A stretch of DNA of 64,000 nt from Eustoma russellianum. Its lineage: Eukaryota > Streptophyta > Magnoliopsida > Gentianales > Gentianaceae. The translations under genes were made by a program, and so were the position numbers. Positions 21,265 through 32,340 of this stretch are shown in pieces. Position 1 is the stretch's first letter. Each line of letters starts with the position of its first letter. The stretch is from contig AP025048.1 in NCBI GenBank assembly GCA_036186865.1, forward strand, positions 30,864,852 through 30,928,851, given 5' to 3'. The notes beneath the pieces were generated by a model that had not been told where the DNA came from, did no database searches, and worked only from the letters and a program-made list of their open reading frames with translations.

Positions 21265-22071
21265 TGTTGGAAAAGTACGTTAACGTACTCTTTCTAAGTG
21301 CTCCAAACTTATATAAATCTTACATAATGTTGTTTGGGAGTCTAAAATGATGTAATGAACACTTTGAACTTGAAATAGGTCACTTGGATCGATCCATGTT
21401 TAGGCTGGATCGAATCAAGTAAAAGCTGGAATAAAGTTAAGTGTTCTGGAAGACTTGGATCGATCTATGTTATAGACATCGATCGATCGATGTAGTGTGT
21501 TGCAGTACTGGAAGCTTTCTGTCCAACATAGGTCGATCACATCGATCGATACATGGATCGATCTATGTGGGACAGAATGAAAGATGAAATGTTTCTATCA
21601 AATTTCGATCGATGTGATAGATCGATGTACCAACAAAGAGAACCTTCCATGCTGAGTTGCATCTTTTTATCCAAGAATCATCTCCCTTTGCCCACAAACG
21701 GTAATCAACGGACAAGGAAGGATGAAAACTGCTGAAAGGAAATTCAAAAAGGGTTTTTAACACAATTCAAGGCCTATATATAATAGACCTTGGTATCTTA
21801 AACTATATACAACAATCTTTGCAAAACTTTATAGATTTCAGCATTTTCTTCTTCATCTCTCTTCTCTATCACTTCCTTCAATAAAGCAAGTTCAATCTTT
21901 CTCTCCTAGAGCAAAGGAAAGAAAGATATTCTTATATCCTGGGAGGCATTTGCTAGAAGACTACCTTGCTCTTTGGTAGGAGCAAAATTTATTTAAGGAC
22001 AGTAACGATCTAGTCACGTCTCGATTTTGTTTTCTATTGGTTTCCATATTTACACTCTATCTTTTCCTACA
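21265..22071 (+). repeat. 5' LTR with GATCGATC palindrome array
   Basis: 807 bp. 21385-21640 holds many copies of ATCGAT in palindromes such as CATCGATCGATCGATG. TATA motif CTATATATAA at 21774-21783. Confidence 0.88.
21774..21783 (+). promoter_or_regulatory. TATA box in the copia LTR
   Basis: AAGGCCTATATATAATAGACC, downstream of the ATCGAT array. The 3' LTR has the equivalent near 26935-26945. The array therefore sits in the position of an upstream regulatory region. Confidence 0.55.
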
Positions 22072-22095
22072 ATCTTAAAGCAATTTTGAGAGAAT

Positions 22096-22932
22096 ATGGC
22101 AATCAGACAAGCACCTGTCCCTGATATGTCTAAGATGGAGCCATTCGATGGCAAATTTTTCAAGGGATGGACGGCCAAGGTGCTCTTTTTCTTGGAGATG
22201 ATTTTTGTTTCATACGTGTTAACACGAGACAGACCAACAGATGAAACAGAAAGCTTCAAATATGAGGTTGATAACACGACTTGTAGAGGACACATTCTGC
22301 ACTTCCTCTCCAATTTGTTGTTTGACATGTATGTCAAGTTTACATCAGCAAAGGATATTTGGACAGCATTTCAGAACATATATGGTTCTGAAGATGTTGG
22401 CAAAAGAAAGTATGTGGTTAGTGCATTTCTAAAATTTCAAATGATAAACCACATACCAATCAATGATCAGATCCACCAATATCAACAATTGGTGGACAAC
22501 ATGGAGCAAGAAGGCATCAAAGTTGATGAGACATTTCGAGCAGCCTCCATGCTGGAAAAGCTTCCATCTTCTTGGAGTAAGTACAAGAAGAGAGGGAAGC
22601 ACGACGATGGCAAGCTAACCTTGGATGGGGTCATCAAGCATATCCGAATTGAAGAGAATAACAAACTTGATGACGAAGGACATGATGAAGGGCAAGCTCG
22701 AGCCAATGTGGTGGAGCACAAGCCTAAAAGGCAAAAGGTTCAACACAATGACAAAGGTAAGACTCTTATGCAGGGACAAGGACAAAAGAAAATGAAAGGA
22801 GCCTGCTGGGTGTGCGGAAAGGTTGGTCACAGAGCAGCCAAGTGCAATCAACGGAAAGGCCAATCAAGCACATCTGGTAGAATCTTCAAAGGCGAACGAG
22901 GAAGTCATCTGCGGTCGTCCTGTCAGAGGTAA
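22096..22932 (+). CDS. gag of the third copia element
   Basis: 278 codons from ATG at 22096. DMSKMEPFDGKFFKGWTAKV and the DIWTAFQNIYGSEDVGKRKY region are copia capsid sequence. A CCHC knuckle CWVCGKVGHRAAKC lies near residues 236-249. The frame then drifts and stops at 22932 before protease, so gag is intact but not continuous with pol. Confidence 0.85.
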   Translation: MAIRQAPVPDMSKMEPFDGKFFKGWTAKVLFFLEMIFVSYVLTRDRPTDETESFKYEVDNTTCRGHILHFLSNLLFDMYVKFTSAKDIWTAFQNIYGSEDVGKRKYVVSAFLKFQMINHIPINDQIHQYQQLVDNMEQEGIKVDETFRAASMLEKLPSSWSKYKKRGKHDDGKLTLDGVIKHIRIEENNKLDDEGHDEGQARANVVEHKPKRQKVQHNDKGKTLMQGQGQKKMKGACWVCGKVGHRAAKCNQRKGQSSTSGRIFKGERGSHLRSSCQR

Positions 22933-23300
22933 ACCTTGTCAGTGGTGCTTCAGAATGGGTGGTAGACACAGGGGCTACCAGGCACATTGCCACCAGCAAG
23001 GATCTATTTTTTGATTATCAATAAATTGGTGATGGCGAGCAAGTCTTCTTGGAAGATGCACATGGTATCCAAGTACTTGGAAAAGGAAAGGTGCTTCTCA
23101 AGTTGAATTCAGGCAAAAGGATGGAGTTAAGCAATGTGCTGCATGTTCCTGCAATACGTAAGAACTTAATTTTCTGAGTACTGCTGAACAAGGCTAATAT
23201 TAAACTTGTTCTTGAATCTGACAAACTTCAACTTTCCAAGAATGGGGAATTTGTTGGGAAGGGTTTTGCTCAGGAGGTTTACTTATACTTGATGCCATTT
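22930..23300 (+). pseudogene. Protease of the third copia element, broken
   Basis: WVVDTGATRHIATSKDLFFD contains the aspartic protease DTGA motif near 22960. Downstream, LSNVLHVPAIRKNLI is recognisable. A TAA follows DYQ at about 23020 and a TGA occurs near 23178, so no complete protease can be made. Confidence 0.75.
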
Positions 23301-23305
23301 GTGTT

Positions 23306-24010
23306 ATGAATAATAAGAATGCATCTAGTTCTGCTTATATTGTTGATTCTCTTGATATTTGGCATGCAAGATTAGGTCATGTTAATAAAGATGCCTTAAA
23401 GAGATTAAAGTTCACTAACTTGATATCTTATACAAGTAATGATGACTTTGATAAATGTGAATTTTGTGTTGAAGCTAAGCACCATAAAAAGTCGCTTAAG
23501 TCAGTTAAAAGAGTTACATATAACTTGGAACTTATTCATAGTGACTTAGGAGACCTTAAAGGTTATACAAGTAAAGGTGGTAAGAAGTACTACATTACTT
23601 TCATTGATGACTTTTCTGGATACACTAGAGTTTACTTGTTGGCACATAAAGGTGAAACTGAAAGCATGTTCATCAGGTATAAAAATGAAGTTGAAAAACA
23701 ACTGGATCGAAAGATTAAAAGGTTAAGGACAGATAGAGGTGGTGAGTATAATGTATTATCTTTACAAAAGTTTTGTGAAGATAATGGAATTATACATGAG
23801 TTCACACCACCTTACACCCCTCAATCTAATGGAGTTATTGAAAGAAAAAATAGAATTCTTAAGGATATGATGAATGCGATGCTTATAAGTTCAGGTTTGC
23901 CCTAGTAATATGTGGGGGGAGGTAATCCTTTCGGCGTGTCATATCTTAAATAGGATTCCACATAAGAAGACTAATAAAACTCCTTATGAACTTTGGAAAG
24001 GCTATGCACG
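23306..24010 (+). pseudogene. Integrase of the third copia element
   Basis: Zinc region DIWHARLGHVNKDALKRLKF with CEFCVEAKHHKK. The core keeps all three catalytic residues: IHSDLGDLKG (Asp), RTDRGGEYNV (Asp), SNGVIERKNRIL (Glu). The frame breaks at a TAG just after LISSGLP (23903-23905), then resumes in another frame (HLKNRIPHKKTNKTPYELW). Confidence 0.82.
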
Positions 24011-24349
24011 GATTTCAAAAGGAGCAAAATAGGTCTTAAAACTAGTGATTGTGTTTTCGTAGGTTATGCTCAAAATAGTGCTGCATATAGATTCTTGTCA
24101 ACAGATAATGGTTCCATTATTGAGACTAAGAATGCTAAGTTTTTTGAGCATATTTTTCCTATGAAGAAAGAAGAAATAGTGAGTTTGGGCAATGAAAAAG
24201 GTGAGTCTAGTAAAGTTGCAAACGATGACAACTCACCAAGAAGGAGTAAAAGGAAAAGAGTAGAAAAATCATTTGGAGATGATTTTGTTACTGCATTCAT
24301 TATAGAAAATGATCCAACGACGTATCAAGAAGCTATAAAGTCTATAGAC

Positions 24350-24981
24350 TCTAAGTTTTGGAAAGAAGACATCAATTGCGAACTTGACTCTATAATTAGC
24401 AATAATACTTGGGAACTTGTAACTTGCCTAAAGGTTGTAAGCCTATCAGTTGTAAGTGGGCCTTTAGAAAGAAACTAAAGTCAGACGGAACAATTGATAA
24501 GTTTAAACCTAGGCTTTTAGCTAAGGGTTTTACCCAACAAGAAGGAATAAATTTCTTTGAGACATATTCACCGGTTGCTAGGATAACGTCTATTATGGTG
24601 TTAGTAGCATTAGCCTCCATTTACGAATTAGTTATATATAAAATGGATGTTAAAACCACATTTTTAAATGGAGATTTAGTAGAAGAAATTTATATGAAAC
24701 AACCGGAAGGAATGATTGCTAAGGGTCAAGACCATAAGGTGCGTAGGTTGAAGAAATCATTGTATGGTTTAAAACAAGCACATAAGCAATGGCATGAAAA
24801 GTTTGACAATGCCATGTTAGCAAATGGATATGTTGTAAATGAAAGTGATAGATGCATTTATAGCAAATTCGAAAATCTTGATAGTGTTATTGTTTGCTTA
24901 TATGTGGATGATTTATTAATATTTGGTACAAACATTGAAGTTGTAAATGATACTAAATCGTTTTTATCCTCTGTTTTTTGA
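24350..24981 (+). pseudogene. Reverse transcriptase of the third copia element
   Basis: Linker and RT start in the frame ending at 24478 and continue in an overlapping one from 24409: ISCKWAFRKKLKSDGTIDKF, LLAKGFTQQEGINFFETYSP, MDVKTTFLNGDLVEEIYMKQ, SLYGLKQAHKQW and the catalytic CLYVDDLLIFGTN. The frame ends at 24981 shortly before a run of ten G (about 25040-25049). Confidence 0.82.
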
Positions 24982-25036
24982 AATGAAAGATATTGGAAAA
25001 GCGGATTTAATACTTGTTCTAAGGTTGTAGAGAAAT

Positions 25037-25850
25037 GTGGGGGGGGGGTATATACTTTCTCAATATCATTATTTTGAAAAGATTTTGAGAAAATTCAACC
25101 ATTTTGATGTCAAACCTGTTAGCACTCCATATGATGCATCCATGAGGTTAGAAAAGAATAAAAACGATGGTGTATCTCAATGTGAATATGCTAGGATCAT
25201 TGGTAGTGTTATGTACCTCATAAATTGTACAAGACCAGATATTACATATTCTGTAAATAGGTTGGTACGATATACTGATAATCCTAGTAAAGAACATTGG
25301 GATGCTTCGAAACGATTATTGAGATATCTAAAAGGAACTATGGATTTAGTACTTACTTTTACTGGATGTCCTGCTGTTTTAGAAGGTTATTGTGATGCTA
25401 ACTGGGTCACAGATAACGATGAAATAAATTCCATTAGTGGTTATGTATTCACTTTAGGTGGTGGTGCTATTTCATGGAAATCTTCTAAACAAACATGTAA
25501 AGCTAAATCAACAATGGAATCAGAATTTGTTGCTTTAGAACTTGCTTGTTCAGAAGCGGAATGGTTAAGGGATTTACTTATTGATATTCCTTTGTGGACT
25601 AAGCCTATGCCTTCCGTGTTTATTCATTGTGATTCACAGGTAGCGATCGCTTGAGCAAGAAACAAAATATACAATGGGAAGAGCTGGCATGTCCGTTTGA
25701 GGCACAACATTGTGCATGACTTGATTAGTTCTGGGGTGGTTAACTTGAAGTACGTGAGGACCGAGTAAACCTTGCAGATCCCCTGACGAAAGGACTGAAC
25801 CGAAAAATAGTTCTGAAAACATCAAGAGGAATGTGACTTTTTCCGTCGGA
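25037..25850 (+). pseudogene. RNase H of the third copia element
   Basis: Open to 25654: [40 protein letters not shown] and HCDSQVAIA keep the expected acidic residues. The final part reads through stops to about 25800. The G10 run at its start marks the loss of frame from RT. Confidence 0.8.
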
Positions 25851-26371
25851 TGTGAATTCTCTATGACAGGAACCCAACTCGCTATTAGTAGAGATCCTAC
25901 AAACGGAGTTCAATGTGGTAAGGACACATCATAGAAGAGTTCTGTTAAGTACTATCATATATGTCTGTTTCTATGTTGATGTCTGAGGATAGTATTTACT
26001 GCATAACATACTTGATGAATATCACCTATATAAGTGTGGAAGTGGGGCCGCTTCCTATGAGAGCCTGGAAAATTCTCTAGAGCACTTATGAATCCAAGGA
26101 TTGGGTGCAGGGCCATTAATGCACCTCACCGCGAACTTGTAAGAAGTTAGATAATGGCATGTCATTTGTATGTTCATACAAACAGTAGAAAAATATGTGG
26201 TTCAAGACGGTCGTCACCCTATTTCTGTTTATATAACTCAAATTGTACTGCCGGACATATCAAGACGTTTGTCACTGCTCCGTTATGTGTCATTATCTTT
26301 TTATATAGTGAAGAAGTCTGTTTTTCACCGGTTTGAAAGGTTTATATATAAGTTTGGATCATGTGGGAGAT

Positions 26372-27234
26372 TGTTGGAAAAGTACATTAACATACTCTTT
26401 CTAAGTGCTCCAAACTTATATAAATCTTACATGATGTTGTTTGGGAGTTTAAAATGATGTAATGAACACTTTAAACTTGAAATAGGTCACTTGGATCGAT
26501 CCATGTTTAAGCTGGATCGAATCAAGTGAAAGCTAGGATAAAGTTAAGTGTTCTGGAAGACTTGGATCGATCTATGTTATAGACATCGATCGATCGATGT
26601 AGTGTGTTGCAGTACTGGAAGCTTTCTGTCCAACGTAGGTCAATCACATCCATCGATCGACGTGACATCGATTGATACATAGATCGATCTATGTGAGACA
26701 GAATGAAAGATGAAATGTTTCTGTCTAACTTCGACCGATGACATCGATCGATCGAAGTGACATTGATCTATCGATGTGATCGATCGATGTGCCAACGGAC
26801 AGAACCTTTCATGCTGAGTTGCATCTTTTGATCCAAGAATCATCTCCCTTTTCCCACAAACAGTAATCAACGGACAAGGAAGGATGAAAACTGCTGAAAG
26901 GAGATTCGAAAAGGGTTTTTAACGCAACACAAGGCCTATATATAGTAGACCTTGATATCTTAAACTATATACAACAATCTTTGCAAAACTTTATAGGTTT
27001 CAACATTTTCTTCTTTATCTCTCTTCTTTATCATTTCCTTCAACAAAGCAAATTCAATCTTTCTCTCCTAGAGCAAAGGAAAGAAAGATAGCTGTTATAT
27101 CCTGGGAAACATTTGTTTGAAGACTACCTTGCTCTTTGATATGAGCAAAATTGCTTTAAGGACATTGACGATCTAGTCACGTCTCGGCTTTGTTTTCTAT
27201 TGGTTTTCATATTCACACTCTATCTTTTCCTACA
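26372..27234 (+). repeat. 3' LTR with longer GATCGATC palindrome array
   Basis: 863 bp. It is longer than the 5' copy mainly because the ATCGAT array (26490-26795) contains extra units around 26640-26790. Confidence 0.88.
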
Positions 27235-27239
27235 TCCAT

Positions 27240-28110
27240 GTCCTGCACTTTTGATTCTCTGCATATCCAAGAGGGCTTACTTCACGGACAACGACGAAGG
27301 GTTGAAGTCCAATTCCCTCTCGTCCTTGGAGGAGACTATTTTTGGTCATGAATTCCATCTTGCTAGGAGGCAAGAAAAGACCATTGTTGCCTACACTGGA
27401 TTCGATAAAGCCATTGCGCCCAACCTCATCTCCCCTGCAGTGGAGCTAGCAATGTTTCCTCTGAAATCTTCCTCTGGATGGTAAACCACTATGAGTTACA
27501 TGCCGTAGAGACCCGATTACTATAGATTAGCCTTTGGGGTAGTATATAGAGGGTCTCATTCTGATAGAGTGTAGTCTCAACCTAGTTTTATGAGTGATGA
27601 TGATCTGGTGAGGTTGTGCAAACTAGATAGAATAGATTGTGATAAGTTTGACCCATCCTGCCTCCAACTGGCCGAACAGCCTACGGACCTCCTTATGGAT
27701 ACGAGGCTGTGTATGAGAAGTACATCAAGGTGGGGTTTGGCCTTCTTGACTCTTCTTATTTGAGAGGGATCCTAGAATACTACAACCTTAGATTGCCCTA
27801 GATCTCCCCCGGGTGTCTCAGAACCTTGGCCTGTTACTTCCTCTTTCTTAGGGCTGTTCAGGTCAGCTTCGATATAGACATCTTCTGGGGCATTTTTGTC
27901 TGTATGTCTTCTGAATCTAGTTCTATTTTAGTCAACGAACCAGAGCCGAGGGGTTTGATTTTGCTAGGAACCTGCCGTCTTCTACTAAAAATTAGAAAAG
28001 CAGGTTCTTTTATGTAAAGAAGTCCGATGCGAAGGACATTGACATCTGGTGCGGTTCTAATATTGCAAATAAACAACCAAATGAGCAACAATAGGAAGAA
28101 GCTCAAAACC
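27240..28110 (+). pseudogene. Old Tat-type gypsy extra ORF ('putative gypsy type transposon' domain), part 1
   Basis: A decayed reading frame. It starts with a Ser-rich region near ATGTCCTGC (27238). The core at 27670-28060 reads PPYGYEAVYEKYIKVGFGLL, SSYLRGILEYYNLRLP, CLRTLACYFLFLRAVQVSFD, IDIFWGIF and SRFFYVKKSDAKDIDIW in two frames. This is the pattern of the plant domain called putative gypsy type transposon (Pfam Transposase_28). Stops at 27481, 27800 and elsewhere make it a relic. Relative to the minus-strand integrase at 55985-56754 it is antisense, as in Tat-lineage elements that carry an extra ORF on the opposite strand. Confidence 0.65.
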
Positions 28111-28610
28111 TTCAAGCTCTTGAGGCTAAAATAGATTGGTTGAGGTCTGTAGACCTATCTAGGAGACCCTAACCCGGACCACTTAGTAAATGGTCTAGGC
28201 TTGAAGGTGCTCAGCAAAAAGAACCTAAAAATCATTAAGGGTGGGTGCCCATTCTACATGGTTTTTAAAATTTCATTTATTTTGCATGTCATGTGATTAA
28301 TATATTATATTCTGGTCTTGCAGAAGCAATGTTTTCCCGAGCAGCTGGAACTGCCGCTAGGGTTGCAGAAACTACGTCAAGGAAACATGTCGAAAGAAAG
28401 GGCAAGCAGACAGTCGTCAAGGCCTTCGAGGCTGTTATGGCTACCTTGGTAGTAATGTGGCCAAGGGGCCATACAATCAGAGAACCAGGGCAAGCTTGGC
28501 CCTGTCCCTGCAGGGCAACAAGACGAAGAATTGCAGGCACTACGAGATGATCAAGTCCATAAGGGCTCAGGTCAGCTTCACATGTACTTTTCCTCTTTTG
28601 CCCTTTTGTT
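28111..28610 (+). other. Continuation of the old extra-ORF relic
   Basis: No intact frame. A run at 28320-28560 is Gln/Arg/Lys-rich in several frames, as in the C-terminal coiled region of such ORFs. It ends at the LINE target site. Confidence 0.4.
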
Positions 28611-28624
28611 TTACTAGCCTGTTT
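28611..28624. repeat. Target-site duplication of the LINE (left)
   Basis: TTACTAGCCTGTTT, repeated exactly at 31596-31609, flanks the LINE. A 14-bp duplication is normal for plant L1-type insertion. Confidence 0.92.
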
Positions 28625-31595
28625 TTTCCAAGGAAAGGATCATTTTATTAATGAACAAAGTCAAATGACTATACAGTACAACAAACACAAGTAGCAACTG
28701 ACAACTACAACCATGCACACACACCTACCCGTCTAACCTAACTGCCATGCAATACGAATATTACGTACTCGTTCATACACGTTATTAACTACTATAGATA
28801 TACATGGGCGTGAAAATTCTTCCTCAAAGAGTTCCTTATTCCTCAGTGTCCAGATTTGCTGTACTGCCTCCTGAAATATATAAGGCCAAAACTCCCCAAA
28901 ATGGTTCAGTTGATGCCCATTTAAGTTGCAGTCAATCCATTGATGACCGCTGGCGTGCTTACTAAAGAATGCTACTTGCTGCGACATGGGAACAATACGG
29001 TCCCAAACTCGTTTAGCCCAAATACAGTCTCTTAAGGAATGGAGATTAGTATCCCAAGGTTGATTGCAAAGCGCACATGATGGCGAGTCGCGTAAATGCT
29101 TGCAATACAATGCTGCAGCAGTAGGTAGCCTATCTAAACGAGCTTGCCATAATAGAAAATTGCCTCTTTGTGGTCCTTTCAATCGCCAAATATTCTGCCA
29201 TTGCCGTTTGCAATTTGTATCTCCTTCCGGAACCTGCAACTGGTAGGCAGTAGCAACTGTGAAACAGCCAGTAGATGTACCTGCCCAAACACGGCTAGTG
29301 CCGTCCTCCACGTGCGATATCGAGCTGGGCACTGAATGAACTAAACCTGCGAGAACCAAAGGGACTACAGCCAAGATACTCCTCCATGTATGTGTGCATG
29401 GCTTCCTGGGCGGATTCAACCGAAGTGGGTTCCCATATTTAGCACGTAACACTTTAACCCACAACACGTCCTCCTGCAACAACAACCGCAACAACAATTT
29501 AGCAAGCATAGCGCGATTCATCAAGCGTAGACATTTCAATCCAGTTCCACCTCCATGTTTCGGCCTACACACTGCATTCCATGCAACCATATGCAATTTC
29601 CGCTGTGTATCACTTTCACCCCAAAAGAAGGAACGATTAAGGCGCTCTAATTTATCCACTGTAGCTGTTGGTAATAATGACGTTTGCATGGCATAATAAG
29701 GGATGGTTGAGGAAATAGATTGAATAAGAATGTTCCTAGATGCCTTAGACAACAAACGGCTCTTCCATGATGCTAGCCTCCTCTTGGTTTTATCGACCAA
29801 ATAGTCATATGTGGCCGAAGTGACACGACCATGAAGCAAAGGCATACCCAAATATTTGCCCAAATCGTGCGTAGTGGGGATACCAAAGCGCTGGCTAATA
29901 GCTTCTACCCGTTGATGCGGCACATTCGAAGAGAAGTACACCTGTGACTTACTAATACTAACTTTCTGCCCAGTGATAGTACAAAAGTTCTGTAGCATAG
30001 AGGACATCACTTCGGCTTGCCCCTCTGTGGCCACTCCAAACAGCAGTACGTCATCCGCAAACAAAAGGTGGGAAATAGCAGGACCAGTTCTAGATACTTT
30101 AATAGGCTTCCACCGATTATGCTGCACTGCCTTATTTATCATCTGACTCAAGAAATCCATACATAAAACAAAGAGATATGGCGCCAAAGGATCTCCTTGC
30201 CTTAGACCTCGCTGCGGCTGAAACGATTCTAGAGCACACCCATTCCACAGCACCTGCATTCGAGCCGACGTAATTAAGAACATCATTAGCTGCACCAACT
30301 CCGTATTAAAACCAACCTCCTGAAGAACATGCTTGAGAAAATCCCAATTCACACGGTCATACGCTTTTTCCAAGTCTAGCTTGACTGCCATCATACCACT
30401 TTGCCCCGTCTTCTTACGCATTGTGTGTAGTACTTCCTGGACTACAATAATGTTGTCACTAGCTTGACGTCCAGGAATGAAGCTACACTGGCTTGGGCTA
30501 ACCAGCTTACCAATCACCAGCTTGAGTCTATTAGCTAGTATTTTCGAAATGATCTTAATCACCACATTAGATAAGGAGATTGGCCTAAACTGAGACACAT
30601 ACTCCGGGCTATTGGTCTTCGGAATTAAGGCAATAAAAGAAGTGTTCATGTGAACAGGAAACTGTGTTGTGCGAAAAGTATCTAACACAAACCTGGTCAC
30701 CGCTTGGCCAACAATGTCCCAATTTTGTTGGAAAAAGATAGGTGAGAAACCATCAGGCCCCGGGCTCTTGTACGCCCCCATTTGACATACGGCTTGATAA
30801 ACTTCTGCGTCACACACTGGGCGGTTGAGCATCTGTACATCTAATTCTGTGAGGGCTGGGAAATGAAGATGGTACTGAGGCATGTCAACAGTAACGTCTT
30901 TCGTGTACAAACTTCGGAAATACTGTGAAACCATTCTCTGCAAAATATTAGGATCATCAACCCACACATCATTGTCATCCTTCAAACGATGAACAACAGA
31001 CTTTCTCTTTCTCATCACTGCAGTAGCATGAAAGTATCTAGTGTTTCGCTCTCCTTGACGAATCCAATTTAGTTTAGATTTCTGAAGCCAATACATTTCC
31101 TCCTGCGCAAGACACTCTTGTAATTCATGCTGGATTTCCTTTTCGAGATGAAACAAAAAAGAGGAAGGTCTAGTGTACATGACAGCCTGAATGCCTGCTA
31201 GCCTGCGCAAGCAGCGTTCCTTTCTGTTTCTTAAGCAACCGAACACATTTTTGCGCCACCATGTCAATCTTTCAGAGCAATGTAAAAGTATATCAGACAA
31301 CTGCCCTCCCTGATCGCACCAATTCTCGCGCAGGAAAGACTTGAACATGCTATGTTCCAACCAAGCCGCTTGAAACATAAATCGACTAACACCCATCTGC
31401 TGTACTCTCGAAGGCCACAACTGGAGCAGCAATGGATGATGATCCGAACTAGTCTTTGGAAGATGATGCAGCAATGCTTGAGGAAACCTGGCGTTCCACT
31501 GTTGATTACAAAGGGCATAATCAATACGCTCCAGTATCCTACCAGCTCCACGTCTATTATTCGTCCAAGTATATTTTGGGCCAGAAAAAGGCATC
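28625..31595 (-). mobile_element. LINE (L1-type) retrotransposon, 5'-truncated
   Basis: A minus-strand non-LTR element of 2971 bp between perfect 14-bp duplications. The 3' end has a short A tract (3-6 bp, overlapping the duplication) and about 100 bp of 3' UTR. The 5' end is cut inside the endonuclease domain, typical of incomplete target-primed reverse transcription. The coding part is uninterrupted, so this is one of the younger insertions here. Confidence 0.95.
28733..31594 (-). CDS. LINE ORF2: end of endonuclease, reverse transcriptase, zinc-binding domain
   Basis: 953 codons without a stop. It opens with the tail of the APE endonuclease (KYTWTNNRRGAGRILERIDY, then TSSDHHPLL). RT motifs follow: AYKSPGPDGFSPIFFQQNW, FRPISLSNVVIKIISKILAN, SQCSFIPGRQASDNIIVVQE, LDLEKAYDRVNWDFL, QRGLRQGDPLAPYLFVLCMD and the catalytic LLFADDVLLFG. 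Near residues 820-880 is the plant zf-RVT region (WRLKGPQRGNFLLWQARLDR, with CALCNQPWDTNLHSLRDC). No RNase H domain is seen before the stop. The first Met is just the first one after truncation. Lacking its promoter and most of the endonuclease, it is unlikely to transpose. Confidence 0.93.
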   Translation of the reverse strand: MPFSGPKYTWTNNRRGAGRILERIDYALCNQQWNARFPQALLHHLPKTSSDHHPLLLQLWPSRVQQMGVSRFMFQAAWLEHSMFKSFLRENWCDQGGQLSDILLHCSERLTWWRKNVFGCLRNRKERCLRRLAGIQAVMYTRPSSFLFHLEKEIQHELQECLAQEEMYWLQKSKLNWIRQGERNTRYFHATAVMRKRKSVVHRLKDDNDVWVDDPNILQRMVSQYFRSLYTKDVTVDMPQYHLHFPALTELDVQMLNRPVCDAEVYQAVCQMGAYKSPGPDGFSPIFFQQNWDIVGQAVTRFVLDTFRTTQFPVHMNTSFIALIPKTNSPEYVSQFRPISLSNVVIKIISKILANRLKLVIGKLVSPSQCSFIPGRQASDNIIVVQEVLHTMRKKTGQSGMMAVKLDLEKAYDRVNWDFLKHVLQEVGFNTELVQLMMFLITSARMQVLWNGCALESFQPQRGLRQGDPLAPYLFVLCMDFLSQMINKAVQHNRWKPIKVSRTGPAISHLLFADDVLLFGVATEGQAEVMSSMLQNFCTITGQKVSISKSQVYFSSNVPHQRVEAISQRFGIPTTHDLGKYLGMPLLHGRVTSATYDYLVDKTKRRLASWKSRLLSKASRNILIQSISSTIPYYAMQTSLLPTATVDKLERLNRSFFWGESDTQRKLHMVAWNAVCRPKHGGGTGLKCLRLMNRAMLAKLLLRLLLQEDVLWVKVLRAKYGNPLRLNPPRKPCTHTWRSILAVVPLVLAGLVHSVPSSISHVEDGTSRVWAGTSTGCFTVATAYQLQVPEGDTNCKRQWQNIWRLKGPQRGNFLLWQARLDRLPTAAALYCKHLRDSPSCALCNQPWDTNLHSLRDCIWAKRVWDRIVPMSQQVAFFSKHASGHQWIDCNLNGHQLNHFGEFWPYIFQEAVQQIWTLRNKELFEEEFSRPCISIVVNNVYERVRNIRIAWQLG

Positions 31596-31609
31596 TTACT
31601 AGCCTGTTT
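31596..31609. repeat. Target-site duplication of the LINE (right)
   Basis: TTACTAGCCTGTTT, an exact copy of 28611-28624. Confidence 0.92.
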
Positions 31610-32340
31610 AACTTATTCTCTTTGCGATGATTTAGTGATAACGGCTTAGGTGGTGCCGCCAAGTGTGAGGGACCAAGATGTGTTTCCCACCGTTTCGTTC
31701 AACTCAGCTCTGGTGGCGATGGAAAAAAGACCCAAAGCTACGACGGATGAGTAGATGATTCAGAGGCAGAGGAAGAGACGCAAAGACGAGGGTCCTTCCA
31801 CTGCAGCCGTCGGAGCGCTTTGTCCTCAAACACAACGGATTCATGTGCTATCTCCTGATGGATTCCACGTGAATGACTTTGCTTCCAATCACCTGGTTTC
31901 GCAAAGGCTGAACGAAATCTCAGATGTTGAACTGACTTCAACCCATGCTCAATCAATCTTCACAGAAGGGTGGATCTTCAGCAACAATTGTCGCAACTGC
32001 ATCAGGCACATCAGCAACTGACCAACATATTTGAGCAACAGTTGGTTGAAGCCAGAGTTACTGTTGTGGTCGTGTTTAGGAAGTCTAAACTCTTCCTAGA
32101 AGACATAATCATTCTGCAAAGCTCCGCCCTGTAGGTGGCACAGACGAAGGCATTCGATGTCTACGCAAAAATTGACCCATGGTTGAATAGGGAAGACCTG
32201 TAGATTGCTTACAGGGCTAACCTGAAAGAAGTTGATGACTATACTAGGCAACCTTTATCTATAGCTCCTTAGGTCATTCTGTTCATTGTAACTTTCGTTT
32301 CCAAGCATTTTAATCAACAAAATATCAACCGAAGGAAAGT
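31610..32340 (+). pseudogene. Old Tat-type gypsy extra ORF, part 2
   Basis: Resumes after the LINE. Readable pieces include KAFDVYAKIDPWLNREDL and IAYRANLKEVDDYTRQPLSI at 32140-32270, which resemble the C-terminal part of the putative gypsy type transposon ORF. Several stops are present. Removing the LINE and one target-site copy would join it to 28610. Confidence 0.45.

Larger units (their letters stand above)
21265..27234 (+). mobile_element. Ty1/copia element with ATCGAT-array LTRs
   Basis: LTRs 21265-22071 and 26372-27234, both TGTTGGAAAAGTAC...CCTACA, with TSD TCCGT/TCCAT (one mismatch). Plus-strand gag, protease, integrase, RT and RNase H, degenerate with stops and frameshifts. Gag begins only 25 bp after the 5' LTR and I see no tRNA primer site in that gap, which is unusual. 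A purine tract ATGTGGGAGAT precedes the 3' LTR. It inserted into the old Tat-type relic: flanking sequence rejoins just upstream of ATGTCCTGC at 27238. Confidence 0.9.
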
